Positions 9,507 through 18,321 of a DNA stretch of 35,471 bases are shown in pieces. The stretch is from Ilumatobacteraceae bacterium (GTDB lineage: Bacteria > Actinomycetota > Acidimicrobiia > Acidimicrobiales > Iamiaceae). Under the pieces are notes generated by a model. The model was given only the letters and a program-made list of their open reading frames with translations. It was not told the DNA's origin and ran no database searches. The position numbers and the translations under genes were made by a program. How positions within the stretch are numbered: the stretch's first letter is position 1; every line of letters begins with the position of its first letter. Location of the stretch: NCBI GenBank assembly GCA_025463265.1, contig JAOBWH010000158.1, positions 1 to 35,471 on the forward strand. The letters are read 5' to 3'.

Positions 9507-12056
9507 TCAGCGGGTGCGGTCGGCGGCGAAGCTGGCGCCGGAGGCCAGCAGCGCATCGATCTCGTCGGCGGTGATCGAGGGGCTGAACAGGTGACCCTGG
9601 GCCAGTTCGCACCCGAGGCGCTCGAGCACCTCGGCCTGGGCTGCGGTCTCCACGCCCTCGGCGACGGTGTCGAAGCCCAGGTTGTCGGCCAGCACGAGGG
9701 CCGCCGACACGATGGCCAGGTCGTGCGACGACGGGTCGTTGAGCCCGGCGACGAAGGAGGCGTCGACCTTCAAGATGTCGGCGGCGGAGAAGCGACGCAG
9801 GTAGTCCAGCGTGGCGAAGCCGGTCCCGAAGTCGTCGATGGCGAGCCGGACGCCCAGCTCCTTGAACCGGCGCAGCTGGTCCACGATGGTGTCGGGATCG
9901 GTGACGAGGTCGGCCTCGGTGACCTCCAGGCAGAGCTGCCGCGGCGGCACCTTGTGGCGGGCCAAGCAGTCCGCCACGAAGTCGACCAGGTCGGCGTCGG
10001 TGAGCTGCCGGGCCGACAGGTTGGCCGCCACCTCGAGCGTCGGCCAGCGAGCCGCGTGGCGCGACGCCTGCTCGATGACCCAGCGGCCCAACGGCAGGAT
10101 CAGACCGGTGTCGGTGGCGACGGGCACGAACGCGCTGGGCTTCACCAGTCCGATGCCGGGACGCTCCCAGCGCAGCAGCGCCTCGACGCCGACCACCGCC
10201 CGGTCCTCGAGACGGACGACCGGCTGGAAGTGCAGGACCATCTCGTCGGCGCGGAGGGCGTCGCGCAGCGCGTTCTCGACCTCCAGGCGGGCCATGGCCC
10301 GGTCGCGCAGGCCGACGTGGAACAGGGCGGTGCGGTTCCGGCCCCGCTCCTTGGCGTCGTACATGGCCAGGTCGGCGTCCTGGAGGACCTCGGCCGGATC
10401 GGCCGGGCCGACGGCGTGGACGACGCCGATGCTGGCCGAGACCACGACGCGCCCGCCGGGCAGGTCGATGGGCGCGGCCAGGGCGTCGGTGAGACGGCCC
10501 GCCAGCGCAGCCACGGCGTCGGCGCTGTCGAGGTCCGGGCAGAGCGCCACGAACTCATCGCCGCCCACCCGAGCCACCAGGTCGGCGGGGCGCAAGGCGC
10601 GGCGGAACCGGTAGCTCACCTCTTGGAGCAGCTGGTCCCCGGCGTCGTGACCCAGGCTGTCGTTGATGAGCTTGAACCGGTCGAGGTCGATGAAGAGCAG
10701 CCCCGCCTGCACGCCGTCGACGCCGAACGTCTCGCGCAGCCGGCCGAGGAGGAAGCGGCGGTTGGGCAGGCCGGTGAACTCGTCGTGGAGGGCGCCGTGG
10801 GCGAGGCGGGCCTGGAGGTGGTGGCGGTCGACGGCGATGGTGGCCAGATCCACCGCCAGCGCGATGACGTCGTTCTCGTCCGGGGTGAGGTCCCCGTCGT
10901 GGTGGCGCAGCAGCACCAGGCGGCCGACGAGCCCCTCGGATCCGGTCAGGTCCACGGCGAACGCCCGGACGGAGCGACCGCCCGAGGCCGCCTTCACGAC
11001 CGAGTCCCAGCCGTCGCTGGTGCGGACGGCGTCGGTCGGCGACGTGAGCGGCTGGAGCGGCGGTCGGCTGATGCCGGTGCGCTCGAGGACCGAGAGCAGC
11101 TCGTCGTCGAGCGTGGGCGACTCCGCCAGGTAGCGCGGGCCGTCGTAGTAGCCGATGACCACGTCGCCCTCGCCGACGCGCCGGGCGGCCAGGTCGGCCA
11201 CGGCGCGGAGCGACTCCCCCACCGGTGCCCCTCGGGCGATGCGCTCCAGCAGCAGCGTCTGGTCGTTGAGCAGGTCGACCGCGTTGCCCTCGCCCTGGAC
11301 CTCCCGGCCGGCGAGGAGCAGCAGGTGGTCTCCGAGCTCCTCGCTCGAGGAGCGTTCCAGGCGCAGACGCCGCCACGAGCCGTCGCTGGCCTGCATGCGC
11401 AGGACCCGCTGCCGCCCGGGACCGGTGCCGAGGACCCGGTCCAGGTGGACCCCGTCCTCCGGTCCGGCGAGGAGGTCGTCGGGGTGGACCACCGAGGTGA
11501 CGAGCACGCCGGTCAGCTCGACCGCGGAGCGGCCGAGGATCCGCTCGACCGACGGGCTGGCGTAGGCGATGGTGCCGCTCCGGTCGGTGACCAGGATCAG
11601 GTCGCTGGCGCCGCGCAGCAGGGTCGACGCCCACGCGTCGCGCTGGCGGTACACCTCAGACTCGCTGGACCGGTCGGTGATGTCCCGGCCGACCGCGATG
11701 ATCTGGCCGACGCCGGGCGTGGCGAGCGCGTTCGTGAGCATGAACTCGGCCTCGCGCAGGCGCCCGTCGGGCGTGACGATCGTGACCTCGATGGGCCCGT
11801 GGACGCCGGGCGATGACGCGGCGAAGGCCAGCGCCTTCACGTGCAGGTCGTGGTTCGCGGCCTTGGCGAACAGCTCGAAGACCGGGTGTCCGAGCAGGTC
11901 CCGGGGGCTCCAGCCGAACGTGTCGCCGCCGGTGGGCCCGAACCCGACGATGGTCCCCTCGGCGTCCAGGAGGATCACCGAGTCCGGGAGGGCGGCGAGC
12001 AGCTCCGCCGCCACCACCCCTTCCGGCAGCCCCATCGGTTCCGGCGCCGCGGTCAT
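9507..12056 (-). CDS. PAS-PAS-GAF-GGDEF-EAL c-di-GMP synthase/phosphodiesterase
   Basis: An 849-residue cytoplasmic sensor enzyme with no predicted membrane segment. The domains in order are PAS (about 18-128), PAS (about 140-252), GAF-like (about 268-412), GGDEF (about 420-580) and EAL (about 588-838). The cyclase motif GGDEF is intact at 498-502. An inhibitory-site RxxD (R489-D492) lies exactly five residues before it, so product inhibition is expected. The phosphodiesterase residues also look intact: EALLRW (625-630), NLSARQL, EVTEADL, DDFGTG (741-746), LKVD and QGHLF. Both activities are therefore possible and the net direction cannot be read from sequence. ATG at 12056 overlaps the hemL stop (ATGA), placing this signalling enzyme in the hemB-hemL operon. 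Confidence 0.94.
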   Translation of the reverse strand: MTAAPEPMGLPEGVVAAELLAALPDSVILLDAEGTIVGFGPTGGDTFGWSPRDLLGHPVFELFAKAANHDLHVKALAFAASSPGVHGPIEVTIVTPDGRLREAEFMLTNALATPGVGQIIAVGRDITDRSSESEVYRQRDAWASTLLRGASDLILVTDRSGTIAYASPSVERILGRSAVELTGVLVTSVVHPDDLLAGPEDGVHLDRVLGTGPGRQRVLRMQASDGSWRRLRLERSSSEELGDHLLLLAGREVQGEGNAVDLLNDQTLLLERIARGAPVGESLRAVADLAARRVGEGDVVIGYYDGPRYLAESPTLDDELLSVLERTGISRPPLQPLTSPTDAVRTSDGWDSVVKAASGGRSVRAFAVDLTGSEGLVGRLVLLRHHDGDLTPDENDVIALAVDLATIAVDRHHLQARLAHGALHDEFTGLPNRRFLLGRLRETFGVDGVQAGLLFIDLDRFKLINDSLGHDAGDQLLQEVSYRFRRALRPADLVARVGGDEFVALCPDLDSADAVAALAGRLTDALAAPIDLPGGRVVVSASIGVVHAVGPADPAEVLQDADLAMYDAKERGRNRTALFHVGLRDRAMARLEVENALRDALRADEMVLHFQPVVRLEDRAVVGVEALLRWERPGIGLVKPSAFVPVATDTGLILPLGRWVIEQASRHAARWPTLEVAANLSARQLTDADLVDFVADCLARHKVPPRQLCLEVTEADLVTDPDTIVDQLRRFKELGVRLAIDDFGTGFATLDYLRRFSAADILKVDASFVAGLNDPSSHDLAIVSAALVLADNLGFDTVAEGVETAAQAEVLERLGCELAQGHLFSPSITADEIDALLASGASFAADRTR

Positions 12057-13348
12057 GGGGAGCCGATCGCGGCCGCAGCCTCGTGGGCGGTCTCGATGAT
12101 GCGGTCGATGACCGCATCATCGTGGGCCAGTCCCGGGAACATGACCTCGTAGGCGCCGGGGGCCAGGGCCACGCCCCGCTGGAGCAGCGCGTGGAAGAGC
12201 GCGGCGTACCGAGCTTCGTCGGTGGTGCGGGCGTCGGCGTAGGTGCGGGGCGCGGTGGCACCGAGGTGGATCCCGATCAGCGGTCCGGCCGTGGCGACGA
12301 CCGCCGGGATGCCGGCACCGTGGAGCGCGGCCTGGAAGCCGGCGGCGAGCCGTCCGGCCTGGCCGATGAGGGAGCGGTAGGCGTCGTGGTCGCAGAGGTC
12401 GAGCGCGGCCAGCCCGGCCGCGGTGGCGAGCGGGTTCCCCGACAGCGTGCCGGCCTGGTACACCGGTCCGAGCGGGGCGAGGTGGTCCATGAGGTCGGCT
12501 CGGCCGCCGAACGCGCCGACGTTGAGCCCGCCGCCGATCACCTTCCCGAAGCAGGAGAGATCGGGCCGGATGGCGAACGCCTCCTGGGCCCCGCCCCAGC
12601 CCAGCCGGAACCCGGTGATGACCTCGTCGAAGATCAGCAGGGCGCCGACCCGGTCGCACTCGGCGCGCAGCCCGGCGAGGAAGCCGTCGGCCGGCTGCAC
12701 CAAGCCCATGTTGGCGGCGACGGGCTCGACGATCACGCACGCGACGGTGTCGTCGAGCTCGGGGACGTCGTTGTACGGGGCGATGACCGTGTCGGTCACG
12801 GCCGCAGCGGGGACGCCGGCCGAGCCGGGCACGCCGCCCGGGCTGTGCGCCGGGTCGAGGTGGGCGACCGCGGAGCCGGACTCCGCCAAGAGCGCGTCGC
12901 CGTGGCCGTGGTAGTTGCCGGCGAACTTCACGACCCGGTTGCGCCCGGTGGCGCCGCGCGCCAGGCGCAGCGCCGTCATGGTGGCCTCGGTGCCGCTGGA
13001 GACCATCCGGACTTTCTGGCACGACGGGACCCGGCGGCGGATCTCCTCGGCGAGCAGGACCTCGCGCTCGGTGGGGGCGCCGTAGGAGGTGCCGTCGCCC
13101 GCGGCGGCGCGGATGGCCTCGATCACCTTCGGGTGGGCATGGCCACCGATGATGGCGCCGTATGACTGCACGAGGTCGAGGTACTCGTTGCCCTCGACGT
13201 CCCACACGCGCGCACCCTCGCCGCGTGCCACGAAGTACGGGGTGCCGCCCACCGAGTTGAAGGCCCGCACCGGGGAGTTCACCCCGCCGGGGATGACGTC
13301 CCGGGCCCGGTCGAACAGCGCCTGGTTGGTGGTGCGGCTCGCCGTCAC
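12053..13348 (-). CDS. hemL: Glutamate-1-semialdehyde 2,1-aminomutase
   Basis: A 431-residue PLP-dependent aminotransferase fold enzyme making 5-aminolevulinate from glutamate-1-semialdehyde, the second step of the C5 heme pathway begun by HemA (also in this window). The family signature GGVNSPVRAF is at 21-30. SSGTEA (117-122) binds the cofactor phosphate. DEVITGFR is at 241-248, and the PLP Schiff-base lysine is K269 in FGKVIGGG. The start is GTG at 13348, overlapping the hemB stop as GTGA. The length is standard. It is the middle gene of hemB-hemL-GGDEF/EAL. Confidence 0.97.
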   Translation of the reverse strand: MTASRTTNQALFDRARDVIPGGVNSPVRAFNSVGGTPYFVARGEGARVWDVEGNEYLDLVQSYGAIIGGHAHPKVIEAIRAAAGDGTSYGAPTEREVLLAEEIRRRVPSCQKVRMVSSGTEATMTALRLARGATGRNRVVKFAGNYHGHGDALLAESGSAVAHLDPAHSPGGVPGSAGVPAAAVTDTVIAPYNDVPELDDTVACVIVEPVAANMGLVQPADGFLAGLRAECDRVGALLIFDEVITGFRLGWGGAQEAFAIRPDLSCFGKVIGGGLNVGAFGGRADLMDHLAPLGPVYQAGTLSGNPLATAAGLAALDLCDHDAYRSLIGQAGRLAAGFQAALHGAGIPAVVATAGPLIGIHLGATAPRTYADARTTDEARYAALFHALLQRGVALAPGAYEVMFPGLAHDDAVIDRIIETAHEAAAAIGSP

Positions 13349-14331
13349 CGGCCGACCGCCAGCGCCTCAGCGGCCTCGCGAGCGAGGTAGGTGAGGATCA
13401 GATCGGCGCCGGCCCGCTTGATCGACGTGAGGTGCTCCATGGCGACGAGGTGGCCATCGATCCAGCCGTTGGCCGCCGCCGCCTTGATCATGGCGTACTC
13501 CCCGGACACGTGGTACGCCGCCACCGGGATGTCGTGCTCGGCCCGGACCTTGGCGATGACGTCGAGGTAGGCGAGCGCCGGCTTCACCATGATGAGGTCC
13601 GCGCCCTCCATCACGTCGGCGCGCACCTCCTCGAGCGACTCGCGGACGTTGGCCGGGTCCTGCTGGTACGCCTTGCGGTCCCCGCCGCCGGCGATCTCCA
13701 CATCGACCGCCTCGCGGAACGGTCCGTAGAGGGCCGAGGCGTACTTGGCGGCGTAGGCGAGGATCGCCACGTCGGCGAACTCGTCCTCGTCGAGGGCGTC
13801 GCGGATGGCGGCGACCTGGCCGTCCATCATCCCCGAGGGGGCGACGATGTCGACGCCGGCTGCGGCCTGGGCCGCCGCCACCTCGGCGTAGCGGTCGAGC
13901 GTCGCATCGTTGTCGACTTGGCCGTCGGCCGTGAGCAGGCCGCAGTGGCCGTGGTCGGTGTACTCGTCAAGGCACAGGTCGGCGATCACCACGAGGTCGT
14001 CGCCGAACGCGTCCTTGAGGTCGCGGATGGCGAGCTGGACGATGCCGTCGGGATCGCTGGCGCCCGTGCCCTCGGCGTCTTTGTGCTCGGGCACGCCGAA
14101 CAGGACCACCGACGGGATCCCGAGGGCGACCAGCTCCTTCGCCTCCTGCACCAGCGACGCACGGGTGTGCTGCACCACACCGGGCAGCGACGAGATCGGG
14201 CGCGGTTCGGCGATCCCCTCGCGCACGAACAGCGGCGCGATCAGATCGTTGGGGGTGAGCTGCGTCTCCGCCACCATCCTGCGAAGCGCAGGGGTGCGGC
14301 GCAGACGCCGGAGCCGGCGCTGGGGGAACAC
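13345..14331 (-). CDS. hemB: Delta-aminolevulinic acid dehydratase (porphobilinogen synthase)
   Basis: A 328-residue enzyme condensing two 5-aminolevulinates to porphobilinogen. The active-site lysines are K196 (YAAKYASALYGPFREA) and K250 (MVKPALAYLD), the Schiff-base residue. The metal-site segment reads C120-L-D122-E-Y-T-D-H-G-H-C130. Positions 120, 122 and 130 correspond to the three zinc cysteines of zinc-type enzymes, but the middle one is Asp, a mixed site. The start is GTG at 14331. It is first in the hemB-hemL-GGDEF/EAL operon, with a -10 ending 6 nt before the start and no Shine-Dalgarno, so the message is probably leaderless. Confidence 0.97.
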   Translation of the reverse strand: MFPQRRLRRLRRTPALRRMVAETQLTPNDLIAPLFVREGIAEPRPISSLPGVVQHTRASLVQEAKELVALGIPSVVLFGVPEHKDAEGTGASDPDGIVQLAIRDLKDAFGDDLVVIADLCLDEYTDHGHCGLLTADGQVDNDATLDRYAEVAAAQAAAGVDIVAPSGMMDGQVAAIRDALDEDEFADVAILAYAAKYASALYGPFREAVDVEIAGGGDRKAYQQDPANVRESLEEVRADVMEGADLIMVKPALAYLDVIAKVRAEHDIPVAAYHVSGEYAMIKAAAANGWIDGHLVAMEHLTSIKRAGADLILTYLAREAAEALAVGR

Positions 14332-14337
14332 CGGCCC

Positions 14338-14343
14338 AGCCTA
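14338..14343 (-). promoter_or_regulatory. Leaderless -10 (TAGGCT) of the hemB operon
   Basis: On the minus strand TAGGCT is followed by 6 nt (GGGCCG) and then the GTG start of hemB. No clear -35 is seen. Confidence 0.6.
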
Positions 14344-14540
14344 CGGGGCGGGCCGCCCCACCTGCCCGGCGACGGGGCGCGCCGCGTCGAGAACCTGCAG
14401 GTCGTACGCACTGCGGGGCGCACTACGTAGGCGCGGCACGGCGAAATACGCATCGTGACCGATGTGCCCGCCCGCTTCAGTGGCGCACGATCAACCACGA
14501 ACCGATGCCGCCCCGGCCCGGACGAGACAGGAGGATCGCG

Positions 14541-14711
14541 ATGAACCGCAAGATGCTGAACCGGATCCGCATGATCCACCCGAACCCGGACCGGACCTCG
14601 TGGGGCCGGCGCAGCGCCGTGGCGGGAGACCCGGGGTTCCGCTCGAGCACCGGCCACGGGAGCCGCATGCCGAGCCAGCGGGCCACGACCCACACCCAGC
14701 GCCCCTACTAG
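14541..14711 (+). CDS. Small basic protein of unknown function
   Basis: A 56-residue reading frame rich in Arg, Ser, Pro and Met, beginning [18 protein letters not shown] and ending QRPY. It has no membrane segment, cysteine or recognisable motif. I do not recognise a family. Support for a real gene is the ideal Shine-Dalgarno AGGAGG (14529-14534) six bases before the ATG, and its placement in an otherwise unexplained gap between the hemB promoter and the LuxR regulator. An upstream candidate -10 is TACGCAT near 14448. The codon bias in so short an Arg-rich frame is not decisive, and an intergenic chance frame remains possible. Confidence 0.45.
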   Translation: MNRKMLNRIRMIHPNPDRTSWGRRSAVAGDPGFRSSTGHGSRMPSQRATTHTQRPY

Positions 14712-14808
14712 TGGCGCCCCCGGGCGGCACGCCGCCCGCCGACGCCGTCGGCACGGTCTCGTAAGGGTGGCCGTGCCGACGGCCGGTGAGGCGTCCGAGG
14801 ATCATCGG

Positions 14809-14814
14809 TACGCT
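14809..14814 (+). promoter_or_regulatory. Leaderless -10 (TACGCT) of the LuxR regulator gene
   Basis: TACGCT, 6 nt (CAAGCC), then ATG at 14821; there is no Shine-Dalgarno. This supports choosing 14821 over the in-frame GTG at 14767. Confidence 0.6.
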
Positions 14815-14820
14815 CAAGCC

Positions 14821-17604
14821 ATGCAGGTGGGGCGCCGGGGGCTGAGTCCCGTGATGGTCGGTCGGGCCGATCAGCTCGATCGGCTCCTCGCTGCCCTCGG
14901 CGGGTCCGAGCCCGGCGTCGTGCTCATCGGCGGCGAAGCCGGCATCGGCAAGTCCCGGCTCGTCGGGGAGCTCCGCGAGCAGCTCGATGACGCCATCGTG
15001 GTGGTCGCCGGCCAGGCCGAGCCCGGCGGCCTCGGCCACCCGTTCGGCCTGTTCCTCGATGCCCTGGGCGCCCGACTCCCCGGTGACGAGCGCATCGCCC
15101 GCCTCCGCTCGGCCGAGGACCGACCCGATCCCGGTGACGGTTCCCTCGCCGACCGCACGCGCCAGGCGCTCGACGTCCTCGGGGAGGTGATCGATGGCCG
15201 GCCCGCCGTGCTGGTGTTCGAGGACCTGCACTGGGCCGACTCCGAGAGCATCGCGCTGTTCGAGCAGGTGGCCGCGGCCGCCGCCACGTGCTCGGTCGTG
15301 GGCACCTACCGTCCCAGCGAGCTGACCCGGCGCCACCCGCTGACCGATGCCCTCCCCCGCCTCGAGCGCCGGCCCAACGCCGTGCACCTCCGGATCGGGC
15401 GCTTCACCGAGTCCGACGTCAGCGCCTTCCTCACCGCTGTCTACGGCAACCGGCCCGCGCACCGGGTGGTCGAGGCGCTCACCACCCGCAGCGGCGGCAA
15501 CCCGTTCTTCCTCGAGGAGATCCTCCTCGCGTCCGGCGGCGTCGCCCTCGAGGACCTCGGTTCCGCCCCGCTGCCGTGGAACCTGGCCGAAGCGGTGCAC
15601 AGCCAGGTCGACGAGCTCGACAGCGGGGCGCGCCGGGTGATCGAGACGGCCGCCGTCCTCGGGCGACGCGTCACCTTCGACGTGCTCGCTGCGGTCACCG
15701 GGCTCGACGAGGGGGAGCTGATCGCCGTGCTGCGCGACCTGATCGCCCGCGCCCTGCTCGCCGAGGTGGAGCCGGACGTGTTCGGGTTCCGCCACGACCT
15801 CACCCGCGAGGCGATCCAGCAACGGCTGCTCGGGCGCGAGCACCGGCGCATCCACCAGGCCGCGCTCGATGCGCTCGTGGCGGCCGACAGCCACAGCTTC
15901 GCCACCATGGCCCGCCATGCCCAGGGCGCGGGTCGCACCGATCAGATGGTGGACCTCGCGCGGCGCGGCGCCGAGCGCTACCTGGCCATCGGGTCCACCT
16001 ACCAGGCGCTCCAGCTGGCCGAGCTCGGGCTGACCGAGGCCTGCGACGACGTCGTCCTGCGGGCCTCGGCGGCGCGCGCCGCGTGGCTCGCCAGCCTCTA
16101 CACCGACGCCATCGAGCACGGCGAACGGCTCCGCGCCCTGGCCGTGGCGGCCGAGGACATCGAGCTCTGCTCGCGGGCCGACCGCGGCCTCGCCCGCCTC
16201 TACTGGGAGTGCGGCCACGACCAGGACCTGGCTCGCACCCGTACTGCGCTGGTCGAGAGCCTCGACATCTTGCCCGACGGTCCCGAGCGCACCGAGGTCC
16301 TCGGCGTCCTGGCCCAGCAGGCCATGCTCGCCAACGACCTCGACGCCGTGCTCGACTGGGCGGCCCAGGCCATCGCCGCCGCCGAGCGCAACGACGTGCC
16401 GAGCGTCCGGCGCGCCGCTCTCGTCGAGCAGGGCAGCGTCATGATCAACCGCCGGCGTGAGCCGCTGGCCACCGTCCGCTCGCTGCTCGCCGTGGCCCAG
16501 GAGGCCGCCGATGCCGGCGAGGACTTCATGGCGGCGCGATCGTGGGGCAACGCCGCCCACTCCGCAGCCGGGCTGCTCTCGTCCGACGAGCGGGCCGCCG
16601 CCCTGGACCAGATGCTCGCCGCCGCCGAGCGGGCCGGGTGGATGCCCGAGGGCCGGCTCTCCTACCTGCACGGCCGCTTCGACATGGCGCTCTTCGCAGG
16701 CGACCGGGAGGAGGCCGACCGGTGGATGCTCGACGAACCCGAGCTCGAAGGCGACCGGCCCACCGGGCTCTCCGGCTGGACGGACATGTACCTGGCGCTG
16801 CTCCACCTCGAGAGCGGCGACACCAGCTCCGCCGCCGCGGTGCTGGCCGGCCTGGGCGAGGTCACGTGGGAGAAGACCGAGATGCTCGCCGCGGTGAAGC
16901 TCGCCCTCGCCGTGGTCGCAGGCGATCGGGCCGGCGCGGCCGAGCACCTGAGGTGGCTCGAGGACAAGGCCGAGGCCGACGGCCTCGACGCTGACTCGTT
17001 CGGGGCGGTCATGACGCTCGTCGGCGAGCCCGGCTTCCCGCCCGATGACGGCCGGATCCTCGCCGACGGCCTCCGTCGCATCTGGGGGTTCGAGGCGCCG
17101 GCGGTGGAGGTGGCCCGCACCCGCTTCCTCGGCCACGTCGACCTCGCCGCCGGTGACACCGAGGCCGGGCTCGACCGGATCCTCGCGGTGATCGCCACCA
17201 CCGACGACCACTACCCGCTCCCCGCCCCCTACCGCGCGACCGACCACCTCGCTGCCGCTCGGGCCCTGCTGCTGCTCGGCCGCACCGGCGAAGCCGCCGA
17301 GCACGCCGCCGCGGCCGATCGCCTCCTCGCCCGGTGGCCCGGCCGGCGCCAGGACGCGTCGGCCGCGCTCCAGCGGCGCTTCGCCACCCGCAGCGACCCG
17401 TCAGCCGCCGGTGCCGACGGCCTGACGCCGAGGGAGCGGGAGGTGCTGGACCTCGTGGCCGAAGGCCTGAGCAACGCCGAGGTCGCCGAGCGCCTCTACA
17501 TCTCGCCGCGCACGGCGGCGGTCCACGTGTCCAACATCCTCGCCAAGCTCGGCGCCTCGACTCGGACCGAGGCCGCGGCGTGGGCCATGCGCCAGGCTCG
17601 CTGA
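14821..17604 (+). CDS. Large ATP-binding LuxR-family (LAL) transcriptional regulator
   Basis: A 927-residue regulator of the STAND/LAL type. The N-terminal AAA ATPase has Walker [10 protein letters not shown] (37-45) and Walker [12 protein letters not shown] near 134-144, followed by a winged region. A long alpha-helical TPR-like middle (about 370-850) probably senses a ligand or partner. The C-terminal LuxR helix-turn-helix is at about 867-927 ([35 protein letters not shown]). ATP and effector binding usually control oligomerisation and DNA binding in this family; the target genes are unknown. It is a single-gene unit on the plus strand, converging with the HAD gene across 48 nt. A long open frame on its opposite strand is a GC-driven shadow. 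Confidence 0.93.
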   Translation: MQVGRRGLSPVMVGRADQLDRLLAALGGSEPGVVLIGGEAGIGKSRLVGELREQLDDAIVVVAGQAEPGGLGHPFGLFLDALGARLPGDERIARLRSAEDRPDPGDGSLADRTRQALDVLGEVIDGRPAVLVFEDLHWADSESIALFEQVAAAAATCSVVGTYRPSELTRRHPLTDALPRLERRPNAVHLRIGRFTESDVSAFLTAVYGNRPAHRVVEALTTRSGGNPFFLEEILLASGGVALEDLGSAPLPWNLAEAVHSQVDELDSGARRVIETAAVLGRRVTFDVLAAVTGLDEGELIAVLRDLIARALLAEVEPDVFGFRHDLTREAIQQRLLGREHRRIHQAALDALVAADSHSFATMARHAQGAGRTDQMVDLARRGAERYLAIGSTYQALQLAELGLTEACDDVVLRASAARAAWLASLYTDAIEHGERLRALAVAAEDIELCSRADRGLARLYWECGHDQDLARTRTALVESLDILPDGPERTEVLGVLAQQAMLANDLDAVLDWAAQAIAAAERNDVPSVRRAALVEQGSVMINRRREPLATVRSLLAVAQEAADAGEDFMAARSWGNAAHSAAGLLSSDERAAALDQMLAAAERAGWMPEGRLSYLHGRFDMALFAGDREEADRWMLDEPELEGDRPTGLSGWTDMYLALLHLESGDTSSAAAVLAGLGEVTWEKTEMLAAVKLALAVVAGDRAGAAEHLRWLEDKAEADGLDADSFGAVMTLVGEPGFPPDDGRILADGLRRIWGFEAPAVEVARTRFLGHVDLAAGDTEAGLDRILAVIATTDDHYPLPAPYRATDHLAAARALLLLGRTGEAAEHAAAADRLLARWPGRRQDASAALQRRFATRSDPSAAGADGLTPREREVLDLVAEGLSNAEVAERLYISPRTAAVHVSNILAKLGASTRTEAAAWAMRQAR

Positions 17605-17652
17605 CCACCACGCCCGCCCGCCCGGCCCGGCCCGGGCACCGGATCGGTCGAT

Positions 17653-18321
17653 CTACTCGGGGAGGAGGGCGATCAGGGACGCCAGGTCGAGGTGCTCGAG
17701 CGTGGCAACAGCGTGGTGGGCGGCGCTGAGGTCGGTGTGGCGGGTGATCTCGCTGGGGACGGCCACCACCGTCAGACCGGCAGCGACCGCAGCGGTGACG
17801 CCCGGGTTGGAGTCCTCCACGGCCACCGTCCGGGCGGGGTCGGCGCCGAGGGCCCGGGTGGCGTACCGGTACGACGCGGGGTCGGGCTTCCCCCGGCCCC
17901 CGACCTGGTCGCGCGACGCGATGACGGCGAAGCGGTCCCGCAGGCCCAGCCGCACCAGGTGCATCTCGACCCAGCTCTCGGGCGAGCTCGACGCGATCCC
18001 GAGCGGCACGCCTGCGGCGGTGAGCTCGTCGATCAGGGCCTCGACGCCGGGGAGCGCGGGCAGGGTGTCACGCCACGCCCGGTCCTGGCGGGCGTAGCGC
18101 GCCTCCAGGTCGTCACGGTCCAGGTCCGCACCCACTGCGGCGCAGAGCGCGGCGTGGGACTCGTCCTCGGCGTGGCCCACCACCGTGGCCCACCCCGGGA
18201 TGGTGAGCGTGTGGCCCAGTTCGGCCAGGGCGCCTGCGTACGCCTGGTAGATCGGCGTCTCGCTGTCGGAGATGGTGCCGTCGAAGTCGAAGATGACCGC
18301 GTCGGGCAGGCGCCGGGTCAC
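17653..18321 (-). CDS. HAD-superfamily phosphatase/phosphomutase in the psu operon
   Basis: A 222-residue HAD hydrolase with all four motifs: D12-F-D14-G-T (nucleophile and acid/base), S111 in IASSSPES, K145 in GKPDP, and E169-D170 in AVEDSNPG. The alpha-helical cap (about 20-90) is like that of beta-phosphoglucomutase or pseudouridine-5'-phosphatase relatives. The start is GTG at 18321, overlapping the PfkB gene stop as GTGA; longer frames reach back into that gene and are shadows. Its place after psuG and a PfkB kinase suggests a phosphorylated nucleoside or sugar-phosphate substrate. A phosphatase beside a kinase could limit accumulation of pseudouridine 5'-phosphate, or act on the ribose 5-phosphate product side. 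The exact substrate is unknown. Confidence 0.88.
   Translation of the reverse strand: MTRRLPDAVIFDFDGTISDSETPIYQAYAGALAELGHTLTIPGWATVVGHAEDESHAALCAAVGADLDRDDLEARYARQDRAWRDTLPALPGVEALIDELTAAGVPLGIASSSPESWVEMHLVRLGLRDRFAVIASRDQVGGRGKPDPASYRYATRALGADPARTVAVEDSNPGVTAAVAAGLTVVAVPSEITRHTDLSAAHHAVATLEHLDLASLIALLPE

Noticed and set aside
9500-9513. Perfect 14-bp palindrome CCGCTGATCAGCGG over the stop of the GGDEF-EAL gene
   Set aside because: It has no loop and is partly coding. It is not followed by a T-tract and could be chance; it is not strong enough to call a terminator or operator.
9591-11816. Long plus-strand open frame opposite the GGDEF-EAL gene
   Set aside because: Its composition (Gly/Val/Asp/Glu/Arg repeats) is that of a high-GC antisense frame, while the minus strand encodes intact, ordered domains.
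14491-17304. A very long open frame on the strand opposite the LuxR regulator gene
   Set aside because: The plus strand has the Walker motifs, the LuxR helix-turn-helix and a leaderless promoter. The opposite frame is a low-complexity Gly/Glu/Val/His product typical of antisense reading of high-GC genes.
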